Shown here in pieces: positions 8,014-15,297 of a stretch of DNA of 64,000 nucleotides; within the stretch, counting starts at the first letter, position 1, and the number at the start of each line of letters is the position of its first letter. The notes under the pieces are model-generated. The model searched no databases, was not told the DNA's origin, and saw nothing but the letters and a program-made list of their open reading frames with translations. The translations under genes and the position numbers were made by a program. Source of the stretch: Hydrogenovibrio marinus (GTDB lineage Bacteria > Pseudomonadota > Gammaproteobacteria > Thiomicrospirales > Thiomicrospiraceae); assembly GCF_013340845.1 (NCBI RefSeq), contig NZ_AP020335.1, forward strand, positions 2,356,001-2,420,000, given 5' to 3'.

Positions 8014-9666
8014 ATGAAAGCATCTGATTTATTTGTCAAAGCACTCGAGGCCGAAGGCGTGGAATATATTTTCGGTATTCCCGGTGAAGAAAATCTTGAT
8101 GTCCTCAACTCTTTGAAACACAGCCCCATCCAACTCATCATCACCCGTCATGAACAGGCCGCCGGCTTTATGGCAGCCACTTATGGTCGTTTGACTGGTA
8201 AAGCAGGCGTTTGCATGTCAACACTTGGACCGGGCGCAACCAATCTTGTCACCGCCGCCGCTTATGCCAACCTCGGTGCCATGCCAATGGTGATGATTAC
8301 CGGGCAGAAACCTATCAAGAGCAGTAAACAAGGACGCTTTCAGATTATCGATGTGGTGAACCTGATGGAGCCCATCACCAAATACTCCTGTCAAATCACC
8401 AGCGGACAGGTCATTCCTGCACGTATTCGTGAAGCGTTCGACGTGGCACAAACCGAAAGACCCGGAGCAACGCACCTTGAGCTACCGGAAGATATCGCCA
8501 TTGAAGAAACCGGTGCACAGATCATTGAACACAGTACACATCGTCGTCCACTAGCCGAGAACAAAGCCGTGGAAAAAGCGGTGGAGATGATTCAAAAAGC
8601 GAAATCACCTTTGATTCTGGTCGGCGCAGGCGCCAATCGTAAAACATCAGGAAAAATGCTACGCCAGTTCATAGATAAAACTGGCATCCCCTTTTTCACC
8701 ACCCAAATGGGCAAAGGCGTCATTGATGAGCGCCATCACCTTTATTTAGGATGCGCTGCCTTGTCCGACAACGACTTTGTCCATGCTGCCATCCGTAGCA
8801 CGGATTTGATTATCAATGTCGGTCATGACGTTGTTGAAAAACCGCCCTTTTTCATGAAACCGGACGGCTTCAAAGTAATACACATCAACTACACCAACGC
8901 CTCCGTCGATCCGGTTTATTTCCCGCAAGCCGAAGTGACCGGCGACATTGCCAATGCGATTTACCAAATCAAAGAAAAAATAGAGCGCCAAATCCATTGG
9001 GACTTCAAAAACTTCTTTGAAGAAAAAATTCTCATCGACGAAAACTTACAAGAAGGCGCGACAGACGACCGTTTTCCTATCTATCCGCAGCGACTGGTGC
9101 ACGATGTACGTAGCGTCTTGCCGGATAACGGCATCATTGCGCTCGACAACGGTATCTACAAAATTTGGTTTGCCCGCAACTACCTTGCTTATCGTCACAA
9201 CACCGTCTTGCTCGACAACGCTTTGGCGACCATGGGTGCCGGACTGCCTTCCGCAATTGCCGCCAAACTTGTCAACCCGGACGAACGCGTCATCGCCATT
9301 TGCGGTGATGGCGGTTTCATGATGAACTCCGCAGAGCTGGAAACCGCCGTGCGTCTTAAACTCGACTTGGTGGTGCTGATTCTCAATGACAATGCCTTTG
9401 GCATGATTAAATGGAAGCAAGCCAACTTGGGATTTGAGGATTTCGGGCTGGACTTGAACAATCCTGATTTTGTGCTTTACGCTCAAAGCTACGGCGCTAT
9501 TGGGCATCGCATCCATAAAGCAGAAGAACTGATTCCAAAGTTAGAAAACTGCTTTGAAGATGGCGGCATACATGTCATCGAAGTGCCTATGGACTACAGC
9601 GAAAACGACCGAATTCTCAATCACGAAATCAAAGAACGCAGCCAGGCCATTTTCGCTGACAAGTAA
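8014..9666 (+). CDS. acetolactate-synthase-like thiamine pyrophosphate enzyme
   Basis: A 550-residue TPP-dependent enzyme of the acetolactate synthase/pyruvate oxidase superfamily. The N-terminal PYR domain begins with FGIPGEENLDVLNSL and has the cofactor-activating Glu in TRHEQAAGFMA. The PP domain carries the TPP motif GDGGFMMNSAELET ending in LNDN. The sequence is closest in feel to AlsS-type catabolic acetolactate synthases, which join two pyruvates into acetolactate. No regulatory subunit gene is adjacent, which fits that type. ATG 8014 was chosen over GTG 8005 because the GGAAGG ribosome site (7999-8004) is then at normal distance. Substrate not proven; a related decarboxylase is possible. 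Confidence 0.8.
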   Translation: MKASDLFVKALEAEGVEYIFGIPGEENLDVLNSLKHSPIQLIITRHEQAAGFMAATYGRLTGKAGVCMSTLGPGATNLVTAAAYANLGAMPMVMITGQKPIKSSKQGRFQIIDVVNLMEPITKYSCQITSGQVIPARIREAFDVAQTERPGATHLELPEDIAIEETGAQIIEHSTHRRPLAENKAVEKAVEMIQKAKSPLILVGAGANRKTSGKMLRQFIDKTGIPFFTTQMGKGVIDERHHLYLGCAALSDNDFVHAAIRSTDLIINVGHDVVEKPPFFMKPDGFKVIHINYTNASVDPVYFPQAEVTGDIANAIYQIKEKIERQIHWDFKNFFEEKILIDENLQEGATDDRFPIYPQRLVHDVRSVLPDNGIIALDNGIYKIWFARNYLAYRHNTVLLDNALATMGAGLPSAIAAKLVNPDERVIAICGDGGFMMNSAELETAVRLKLDLVVLILNDNAFGMIKWKQANLGFEDFGLDLNNPDFVLYAQSYGAIGHRIHKAEELIPKLENCFEDGGIHVIEVPMDYSENDRILNHEIKERSQAIFADK

Positions 9667-9667
9667 A

Positions 9668-9685
9668 CCCAACCTGGTAGATTTT
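9668..9685 (+). repeat. dispersed CCAACCTGGCAGA motif, copy 2
   Basis: CCCAACCTGGTAGATTTT begins two bases after the stop codon of the TPP enzyme gene. It has one difference from the core consensus (T for C after GG). Confidence 0.7.
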
Positions 9686-9699
9686 GATTGCTTTCCTTT

Positions 9700-9746
9700 C
9701 TGAAGCGCAAGATAATTCGCTTCAGGGGAAACACCATTATTTTCCC
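9700..9746. repeat. two adjacent hairpins downstream of the TPP enzyme
   Basis: CTGAAGCG (9700-9707) pairs perfectly with CGCTTCAG (9718-9725). Immediately after, GGGAAA (9726-9731) pairs with TTTCCC (9741-9746). No clean U-tract follows, so these may be weak terminators or leader structures of the next gene at 9800. Confidence 0.4.
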
Positions 9747-9799
9747 TCTGACTTCCCCATCAACCTAAGCGTGCAACGCGTTTTTTAGAAGGTTACAAC

Positions 9800-10504
9800 A
9801 TGCATTCCTCCGCTCTAGAACCCGATGCCTTAGTGCCTTTTGACCCTGCCAGCCCGGAAAGCGAAGCATCGATCAATGACTTGCTGGACAACCTAGTCGA
9901 AAAAGGTTGGTATGTCTGGCCGAACGCCATCGAACCGGAACTCTGCCAAGCCCTGTTGGAAGAAGCCAGCGAACATCACCAAGAAGGTGAGTTGAAACGT
10001 GCAGGGATAGGACGTGGCGATGAGCATCAGCTCAATCGTGATATTCGACGTGATAAAATCAAATGGTTGGATGGTTCCACTCCAACGCAGCAGGCTTATT
10101 TGGCAAAAATGGCGGACTTACAGTTCCGCCTCAATCGCGAATTATTTTTAGGGTTGTTTGAATACGAATGTCACTTCGCACTTTATCAACCGGGCGACTT
10201 CTACAAAAAACACTACGACAGCTTCCGTGGGCAAGCGACTCGTATCGTCACCACCGTGTTGTATCTAAACCCAGAATGGCAGCCGGGTAAAGGTGGCGAG
10301 TTAGTGATTTATAAAGATGAAGAAGATACCCAGCCGACGCTGGTTTCCCCTTACTTCGGAACGCTGGCCGTCTTTATGAGTGAAGAGATATTACATGAAG
10401 TTTTGCCGACGCTGCAATCTCGCTACAGCATCACCGGGTGGTTCCGTTTGAACAATATGCAAGGCAATCAGGTTGACCCGCCAACCCAACTTTTGACTTA
10501 TTAA
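9800..10504 (+). CDS. 2OG-Fe(II) oxygenase, prolyl-hydroxylase-like
   Basis: A 234-residue non-haem iron dioxygenase. The iron triad is visible as HYDSF (HxD) and the later His in EEILHEV. The 2-oxoglutarate-binding Arg is in SRYSITGWFR, and YLNPEW..GKGGELVIY matches the double-stranded beta-helix core. Size and motifs resemble bacterial prolyl 4-hydroxylases of the PHD type (the Pseudomonas enzyme hydroxylates EF-Tu). The enzyme is probably cytosolic, since no signal peptide is visible. It stands alone between the TPP enzyme gene and the convergent minus-strand operon. Substrate unknown. Confidence 0.82.
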   Translation: MHSSALEPDALVPFDPASPESEASINDLLDNLVEKGWYVWPNAIEPELCQALLEEASEHHQEGELKRAGIGRGDEHQLNRDIRRDKIKWLDGSTPTQQAYLAKMADLQFRLNRELFLGLFEYECHFALYQPGDFYKKHYDSFRGQATRIVTTVLYLNPEWQPGKGGELVIYKDEEDTQPTLVSPYFGTLAVFMSEEILHEVLPTLQSRYSITGWFRLNNMQGNQVDPPTQLLTY

Positions 10505-10522
10505 ACATCTTGGTTGGTAGAA

Positions 10523-10540
10523 CCCAACCTGGCAGATTCT
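10523..10540 (+). repeat. dispersed CCAACCTGGCAGA motif, copy 3
   Basis: CCCAACCTGGCAGATTCT lies 18 bases after the oxygenase stop codon. The 5' part can pair with the preceding GGTTGG (10512-10517), giving a small stem between convergent genes. Confidence 0.7.
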
Positions 10541-10550
10541 GACCGTTTAC

Positions 10551-10640
10551 TCAGCGGTTTTTGGTGAAGTACATAATCAGGGCAATCACAAACAAAAACA
10601 CGATGCCGAGTATTAAAGAAAAGTCCCAATGCATGCCCAT
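10551..10640 (-). CDS. 29-residue single-pass membrane peptide
   Basis: A short frame, MGMHWDFSLILGIVFLF then VIALIMYFTKNR, ending in TGA at 10551. It is a single hydrophobic helix with a short N-terminus and a basic C-terminus, typical of small inner-membrane proteins. A near-perfect Shine-Dalgarno GGAGGTGA lies 2-3 bases before ATG 10640; measured from the GGAGG core the spacing is 6. It follows the thioredoxin-like gene by 24 bases on the same strand, so it is the last gene of that operon. Too short for usual gene finders. Coding status rests on the ribosome site, position and composition; function unknown. Confidence 0.6.
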   Translation of the reverse strand: MGMHWDFSLILGIVFLFVIALIMYFTKNR

Positions 10641-10648
10641 ACTTCACC

Positions 10649-10666
10649 TCCAACCTGGTAGATTTT
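10649..10666 (+). repeat. dispersed CCAACCTGGCAGA motif, copy 4
   Basis: The plus strand reads TCCAACCTGGTAGATTTT. On the transcribed minus strand it spans the stop codon of the thioredoxin-like gene and the first bases of the ribosome site of the 29-residue peptide. Confidence 0.68.
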
Positions 10667-11174
10667 ACTGAAGATCGTAACGTTTTTTATTGCCAAGCTC
10701 TTTCAGCGCTTGGTTGATGCGCTGTTTCAGGTAGTAAGGCACATAATCGTAAGCACCTGAGTTCGTCATGCGTTTGCTGATTTCATTACCGTCGGCATCC
10801 ACGAAAACGATGCTTGGAATAGACGTTACATTGTACATTTCCTGAAAGAACTTCGGCTTCGCCGGCTCACCATAGAAGTCTTTGATAGTTTCGTCCGGTT
10901 CATCCACCGTGATTTGCACCATGTGCACATAACCGTCAAAAATACCGTTTTCAATCATGGGCAGAATCGCCATGTCTTTCAGTCTTTTGCTCGCGTTGAT
11001 TTTTGTCATATTGAAATAGATGGCGATTGGCAGATGGTCTTTTTTCGACTGCGCCGACAAGACTGAGAAATCAGTCGCTTCTTTCAGTTGCCAGTCATCC
11101 GCCTGTGCGACATTCGCCACCGAAAACGCAACAAATACAAGAGATAATAAGAACAATTTGGGGAATGTTCGCAT
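10665..11174 (-). CDS. exported thioredoxin-fold protein lacking CxxC
   Basis: A 169-residue protein with a signal peptide ending near ANVAQA|DD, so periplasmic. The body has a thioredoxin-like pattern of SoxW type: a strand LPIAIYF, then where CxxC is expected the sequence is NMTKINASK with no cysteine, then the cis-proline loop SIPSIVFVDADG. Apart from any in the removed signal there are no cysteines, so it cannot catalyse thiol-disulfide exchange by the usual route. It lies 13 bases after the ClsC-like gene and is followed by a 29-residue membrane peptide gene. A chaperone or scaffold role is possible; function unknown. Confidence 0.72.
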   Translation of the reverse strand: MRTFPKLFLLSLVFVAFSVANVAQADDWQLKEATDFSVLSAQSKKDHLPIAIYFNMTKINASKRLKDMAILPMIENGIFDGYVHMVQITVDEPDETIKDFYGEPAKPKFFQEMYNVTSIPSIVFVDADGNEISKRMTNSGAYDYVPYYLKQRINQALKELGNKKRYDLQ

Positions 11175-11187
11175 CGTCTTTTCTCCT

Positions 11188-12741
11188 CTACAAATAACCT
11201 TCTATCGGCAACCAACCCATCATCTTTGTCGTTATTTTACGCCAATGACTGGCTTCCGGCGGGCTGATTGCGGTTTTTTGTTGTCCATCTTCTTCATAGT
11301 GCCAAACCACTTCCCCATCTTCCAACGCCAGTTTGTAGAAAATATCTCCGGACAACACCGATTCCAATTGCGCCGTTTCCTGACTCGCCATGGCTTCGCT
11401 ATCAATGATGGCAAGCATTTCTGTATTGAGCTTTCGTGAGCGTGGGTCGGCATTGGCAGAACCGGTGAGCAGATAGCGATCATCAATCACCGCCAATTTG
11501 GTGTGCAACGACAACTGATGGCGGTGCCAGTATTGAAACAATTGGTGTGATTGCAACCACTCAGAATCCGACCAATGAAGTTTGGCAAGTAGCGCCTGCG
11601 TCCAACTTTTCAGCCATCCTTTGGGACGCAGTTCATACAGTTCCACCCCCATTTCCAACAAAGACTGTTGATAATGCTGATAAGCGGAGTAAACCAAAGT
11701 CACGTCGGTGGATGCCAGTGAGTTGGTCAACACTCGAATCTTCACTCCCTGCTCTCGGTAACGGCGAAATCTATCCAACCCTTCCTGAGTGGGAATGAAG
11801 TAGGGTGAAACCAGCGTCAAAGACTTTTCCACGTCAATTTCATGGCTGAGTTGATAAGCCAAACTCAGCTTTTCCATATAGTATGAATTGATTTTTTCCG
11901 GTGGATCGACCAGCAAATCAGCATGCGCCAATTCCAATGGCAACTTATTTGAAAAGTTTTGTAAGGGACTTTGTTTTAACAACTCGGCAATCGGCATCGC
12001 ATCAAAATGCGAGATGGCTTGCTGATGACGCCAGCGATTGCGCTGATGGTTTTTGATGGTATACAGCGCGGCGTCGAGCTGGTTCATCGCCTTGGATTCA
12101 CCGCTTTGCCAATAGGTATCGAAAGCAAGCTGAACTTGAAACCCGATTGGACCGAATGCCATTACGTCATAATCGAGAAACATGCGCTCTTCATCGGATA
12201 GGAAATATTCGGTACCGATATTGCGCCCACCAAACAACGCAACTTCTCCATCAACCACCATCGCTTTGTTGTGCATGCGGTGACCTAGCTTCTCCATATT
12301 GAACAGCAGCACCAACCCGCGGAATAGGCCACGAAACAGATTGGGGTTGAACAGACGGATTTCGACTTTGGGATGGTTCGCCAGCAACGCAAACGATGCG
12401 CCGCGCCTTGCGCCTTGAAGGTCATCCAGCAACAACTGGATTTCGACACCTCGATCGGCGGCTTTCAGCAAGCGGTCAATCAACAACGCGCCAATCATGT
12501 CTTCTTTGAAGAGATAATATTGCAGACAAAGGCGCGTTTTTGCGCGGTCGATCATCAATAGACGTGCCGCTAACGCATCGACGGGGGAGGACAGAGCATA
12601 AAAGCCTGACACCCCGTCAGACAAACTGTCCGCCAAACCTGCAGTTTCAAAAGTATCGGCGAAACTCAAGGCATCCGTTACCGGCGGAACCGCATCCTCA
12701 GTGTTGAGAAAGTCGAACCCGTCATCAGACACCTTGGCCAT
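11188..12741 (-). CDS. phospholipase D-family protein, cardiolipin synthase C-like
   Basis: A 517-residue protein with two HKD motifs: HNKAMVVDGEVALFGGRN in the first half and HTKLAVIDDRYLLTGSAN in the second. An RSRKLNTEM tail follows, as in ClsC (YmdC), which makes cardiolipin from phosphatidylglycerol and phosphatidylethanolamine. No transmembrane helix is obvious at the N-terminus, unlike ClsA. It begins 14 bases after the hydrolase-thioredoxin fusion gene and ends 13 bases before the thioredoxin-like gene, so it is operonic. A nuclease or other phosphodiesterase role is the alternative, but the ClsC pattern is convincing. Confidence 0.82.
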   Translation of the reverse strand: MAKVSDDGFDFLNTEDAVPPVTDALSFADTFETAGLADSLSDGVSGFYALSSPVDALAARLLMIDRAKTRLCLQYYLFKEDMIGALLIDRLLKAADRGVEIQLLLDDLQGARRGASFALLANHPKVEIRLFNPNLFRGLFRGLVLLFNMEKLGHRMHNKAMVVDGEVALFGGRNIGTEYFLSDEERMFLDYDVMAFGPIGFQVQLAFDTYWQSGESKAMNQLDAALYTIKNHQRNRWRHQQAISHFDAMPIAELLKQSPLQNFSNKLPLELAHADLLVDPPEKINSYYMEKLSLAYQLSHEIDVEKSLTLVSPYFIPTQEGLDRFRRYREQGVKIRVLTNSLASTDVTLVYSAYQHYQQSLLEMGVELYELRPKGWLKSWTQALLAKLHWSDSEWLQSHQLFQYWHRHQLSLHTKLAVIDDRYLLTGSANADPRSRKLNTEMLAIIDSEAMASQETAQLESVLSGDIFYKLALEDGEVVWHYEEDGQQKTAISPPEASHWRKITTKMMGWLPIEGYL

Positions 12742-12755
12742 GAACCACTCTTAAT

Positions 12756-14048
12756 TTACTCTTTAAGCAGTTGTTCAATGGCATGCATCGCCGCTGGACT
12801 GGTCCATTCATACCCTCCGAACAAGGCATAACGAATTTGCCCTTTTTTGTCGATAAGATAAGAGCTTGGATAGGCGAAAACTTTCCACTCTTTCACCGCC
12901 GAACCTTTTGGGTCGAGCAAAATAGGGAAGTTGACCGGGTGGCTCTTCACAAAAGTATTGATCGCCGCCTTGTCTTCCGCCAGATTCGCCGCAAGAATTT
13001 CAAAATCCTGCCCTTTTAGACGTGTTTTCAACGCCGCCATTGAAGGCATCTCATGCACACAAGGCGGGCACCAGCTCGCCCAGAAATTCAACAACACCAC
13101 TTTGCCGCGATAGTTTTTTAGATTGATGGTTTTACCATCCATGTCCTGCAACACTAATCGTCGATTCTGCTCACCTTTATAGACAGGAAGCGCATCATCT
13201 GTCGGCGGCGTTACCTCATGTTCAGCTTCTGCTTGAGCTTCCAGATGTTCAGCCGCCTGCTCTTTTGCCAACAAAGAAACGGTACCATTGGTTCCCGCCT
13301 GACGCGATTCCGCCAAATAGCTGGAAAGCAATCGCATGGCATTGGTTAAATCCGTCGCTAAGTGAGCTGCGGTCTGCTGCTCAATACTCATCGCATCCGG
13401 GCGAAAATAATAACGATCACGAACTTTCGGAATCACTTTGATGAATACATCCGATCCACCGTGTGACAAACGTTGACTTAACGACTCTAAATGCCAGTGC
13501 CAAGGCGACAACTCTGCTTGTAGTACCACCACCGGTAAATTGAGTTGCAGGACACTCGACCAGTACTCGGCACTTTTCCCTGCATCAGGTGTTTTCACAT
13601 AAAGATTCGGATTTAGCAGAATCAACCCGAGATTCTGCACAGGCGACTGCTCGACTTTCACCAAAGCTTTAACCGCCAATGCCGCGCCTTGATTCGGCGC
13701 AATGACAAACAAAGGTAATTCAGGGTGATCGTATCGCAATTTTTCAACCAGATTCGCAACCACTGCCGGTGGGATTTTCGTCATACTACTGGGGGCGGCC
13801 GGTAAAAAGTAACTGTCGAACAAGTCCGGCATCAGCACGGAAACACCTTTTTTTTGCAGTTGCTTCGCCAGCTTCTTCTCTTGCGGCAACAAACCATATT
13901 CCGATGGTATCCACAGTACCTGTGCAACAGGGTTTTTCGCCTCATAGTGGTTGATGCTCAACGCGCTTTCACCAACAGCAGCAAACGCTGACTGACCAAT
14001 CACCATCCATAATCCAATGGCTGTCATCATTTTCATTAACCATTTCAT
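12756..14048 (-). CDS. exported hydrolase-fold/TlpA-like thioredoxin fusion protein
   Basis: A 430-residue protein. ATG 14048 was chosen because GGAGG lies 10 bases ahead and a signal peptide follows at once (MKWLMKMMTAIGLW, cleavage near AFA|AV); the upstream in-frame ATG 14141 would bury it. Residues about 30-250 look like an alpha/beta-hydrolase fold (DUF3530-like), but the expected nucleophile elbow GxSxG reads APNQGA, without the serine. After a charged linker, residues about 300-430 are a TlpA/ResA-type thioredoxin domain with WASWCPPC (C327, C330) and the cis-Pro loop AYPSSYLI. This is a periplasmic, potentially reducing domain attached to a probable pseudo-hydrolase. First gene of a four-gene operon. 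Confidence 0.78.
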   Translation of the reverse strand: MKWLMKMMTAIGLWMVIGQSAFAAVGESALSINHYEAKNPVAQVLWIPSEYGLLPQEKKLAKQLQKKGVSVLMPDLFDSYFLPAAPSSMTKIPPAVVANLVEKLRYDHPELPLFVIAPNQGAALAVKALVKVEQSPVQNLGLILLNPNLYVKTPDAGKSAEYWSSVLQLNLPVVVLQAELSPWHWHLESLSQRLSHGGSDVFIKVIPKVRDRYYFRPDAMSIEQQTAAHLATDLTNAMRLLSSYLAESRQAGTNGTVSLLAKEQAAEHLEAQAEAEHEVTPPTDDALPVYKGEQNRRLVLQDMDGKTINLKNYRGKVVLLNFWASWCPPCVHEMPSMAALKTRLKGQDFEILAANLAEDKAAINTFVKSHPVNFPILLDPKGSAVKEWKVFAYPSSYLIDKKGQIRYALFGGYEWTSPAAMHAIEQLLKE

Positions 14049-14312
14049 ATGCTTTGCCCCTCCATGACGGTTGCCTCGTTGAAGAGATGCAATCCCTCCA
14101 TCCCTTTCATCAACGACACATTGTTGTAACTGATTCCCCATGTCATTTCCAACCCTCCCTCTGACTGATTGCTCAGTACAACGGCTTATGTATCCGTTTT
14201 TACTTTATTTTATTGTATTTTCATCGAGTGATGATTAACCTCATCCACTCAGATTGAATCTTAAACCATATGCCGATATACTTGAAATATATTATATTTT
14301 GTCAGGAAATTA

Positions 14313-15257
14313 TTGCGTTTTCTGCACAAACAACAAACCTTGGTTACGGCTATGTTCGCAAAAATTTTTAGCACTTGGTTTATTCTGGCCTTAGCGGGCT
14401 TTCTGTCTTTTTCCGCACATGCAGCTGACGACTCACTTCGTGTAGATGCTTCCACCTTGGTAACCGCCATTGAGCAACAACATCAGACTGCCGTGGTGCT
14501 GGATGCCCGCTCGGAAGCACTCTACCAACAAGACCATATTCCCGGTGCGCTGAACTTTCCGGTCAACTGGACTTATGCACACAAGAAAACCAACGGACAG
14601 GTCATCGAGCCCAATCAAGCGCAAACCTTGTTCCGCAAGCTTGGATTGGACATTCACACCCCTGTCATTATTTACGACGACGGCGCACTGGTCGATGCTG
14701 CGAGGTTATTTTGGACGCTGGAAGTCTATGGTCTGCAAAAGGTAAAAGTGCTCAGTACCGGCTATGACTATTGGACCAATAAAGGCTATCCGACCACAGA
14801 TCGCGTACCGTTTGTCACGCCAAGCAAGTACATCGCCGAGGTAAAACACCAACGACTCGCCACCAAATTTTCAACACTGTTAGCCACCAAAAATCCCAAT
14901 GACTTGATTATCGACGCCCGTCCTTTACCGGCGTATTTAGGCGAACAATCTTCTGCCAAACGATTCGGGCATATTCCTACGGCTATCAGCATTCCCGCCT
15001 CGCACAACTTGAAACTTGAAAACCACATGGCAAGTTTTCAGCCGGTAAATGCGTTGGAAAAAGTCTATTCGGACATTCCTAAAAACAAGAAAGTCATTAT
15101 CTACTGTGCCATCGGGCGTATTTCGGCAACCAACTACTTTGCTCTCAGAGAGCTGGGGTATGATGTCGCCAACTACGATGCCTCTTGGAAACAGTGGGGC
15201 AACGATTTGGCACTGCCAATTGCAAACCCTTCTTTCTCTAAAGATAACGAAAATTAG
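14313..15257 (+). CDS. periplasmic two-domain rhodanese sulfurtransferase
   Basis: A thiosulfate/mercaptopyruvate sulfurtransferase-like protein with two rhodanese domains. The first is structural (VVLDARSEALYQQDHIPGAL) and has lost its active cysteine. The second carries the catalytic Cys in IIYCAIGRIS (a six-residue CAIGRI loop), preceded by DARPLPAYLG. A signal peptide (FAKIFSTWFILALAGFLSF..AHA|ADD) exports it. The TTG at 14313 has an AGGAAA ribosome site 5 bases ahead; ATG 14352 gives a neater signal peptide but has no ribosome site. I list the TTG start as tentative. It may trim sulfane sulfur in the periplasm. First gene of a plus-strand run to rsgA. Confidence 0.82.
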   Translation: MRFLHKQQTLVTAMFAKIFSTWFILALAGFLSFSAHAADDSLRVDASTLVTAIEQQHQTAVVLDARSEALYQQDHIPGALNFPVNWTYAHKKTNGQVIEPNQAQTLFRKLGLDIHTPVIIYDDGALVDAARLFWTLEVYGLQKVKVLSTGYDYWTNKGYPTTDRVPFVTPSKYIAEVKHQRLATKFSTLLATKNPNDLIIDARPLPAYLGEQSSAKRFGHIPTAISIPASHNLKLENHMASFQPVNALEKVYSDIPKNKKVIIYCAIGRISATNYFALRELGYDVANYDASWKQWGNDLALPIANPSFSKDNEN

Positions 15258-15297
15258 ACCTGAAACCATGACGCAAGAACGGAGCAACTAAACCGAT

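Noticed and set aside
14049-14141. Extended N-terminus of the hydrolase-thioredoxin fusion starting at 14141
   Set aside because: It would place 31 polar residues before the signal peptide. The ATG at 14048 has a good ribosome site.
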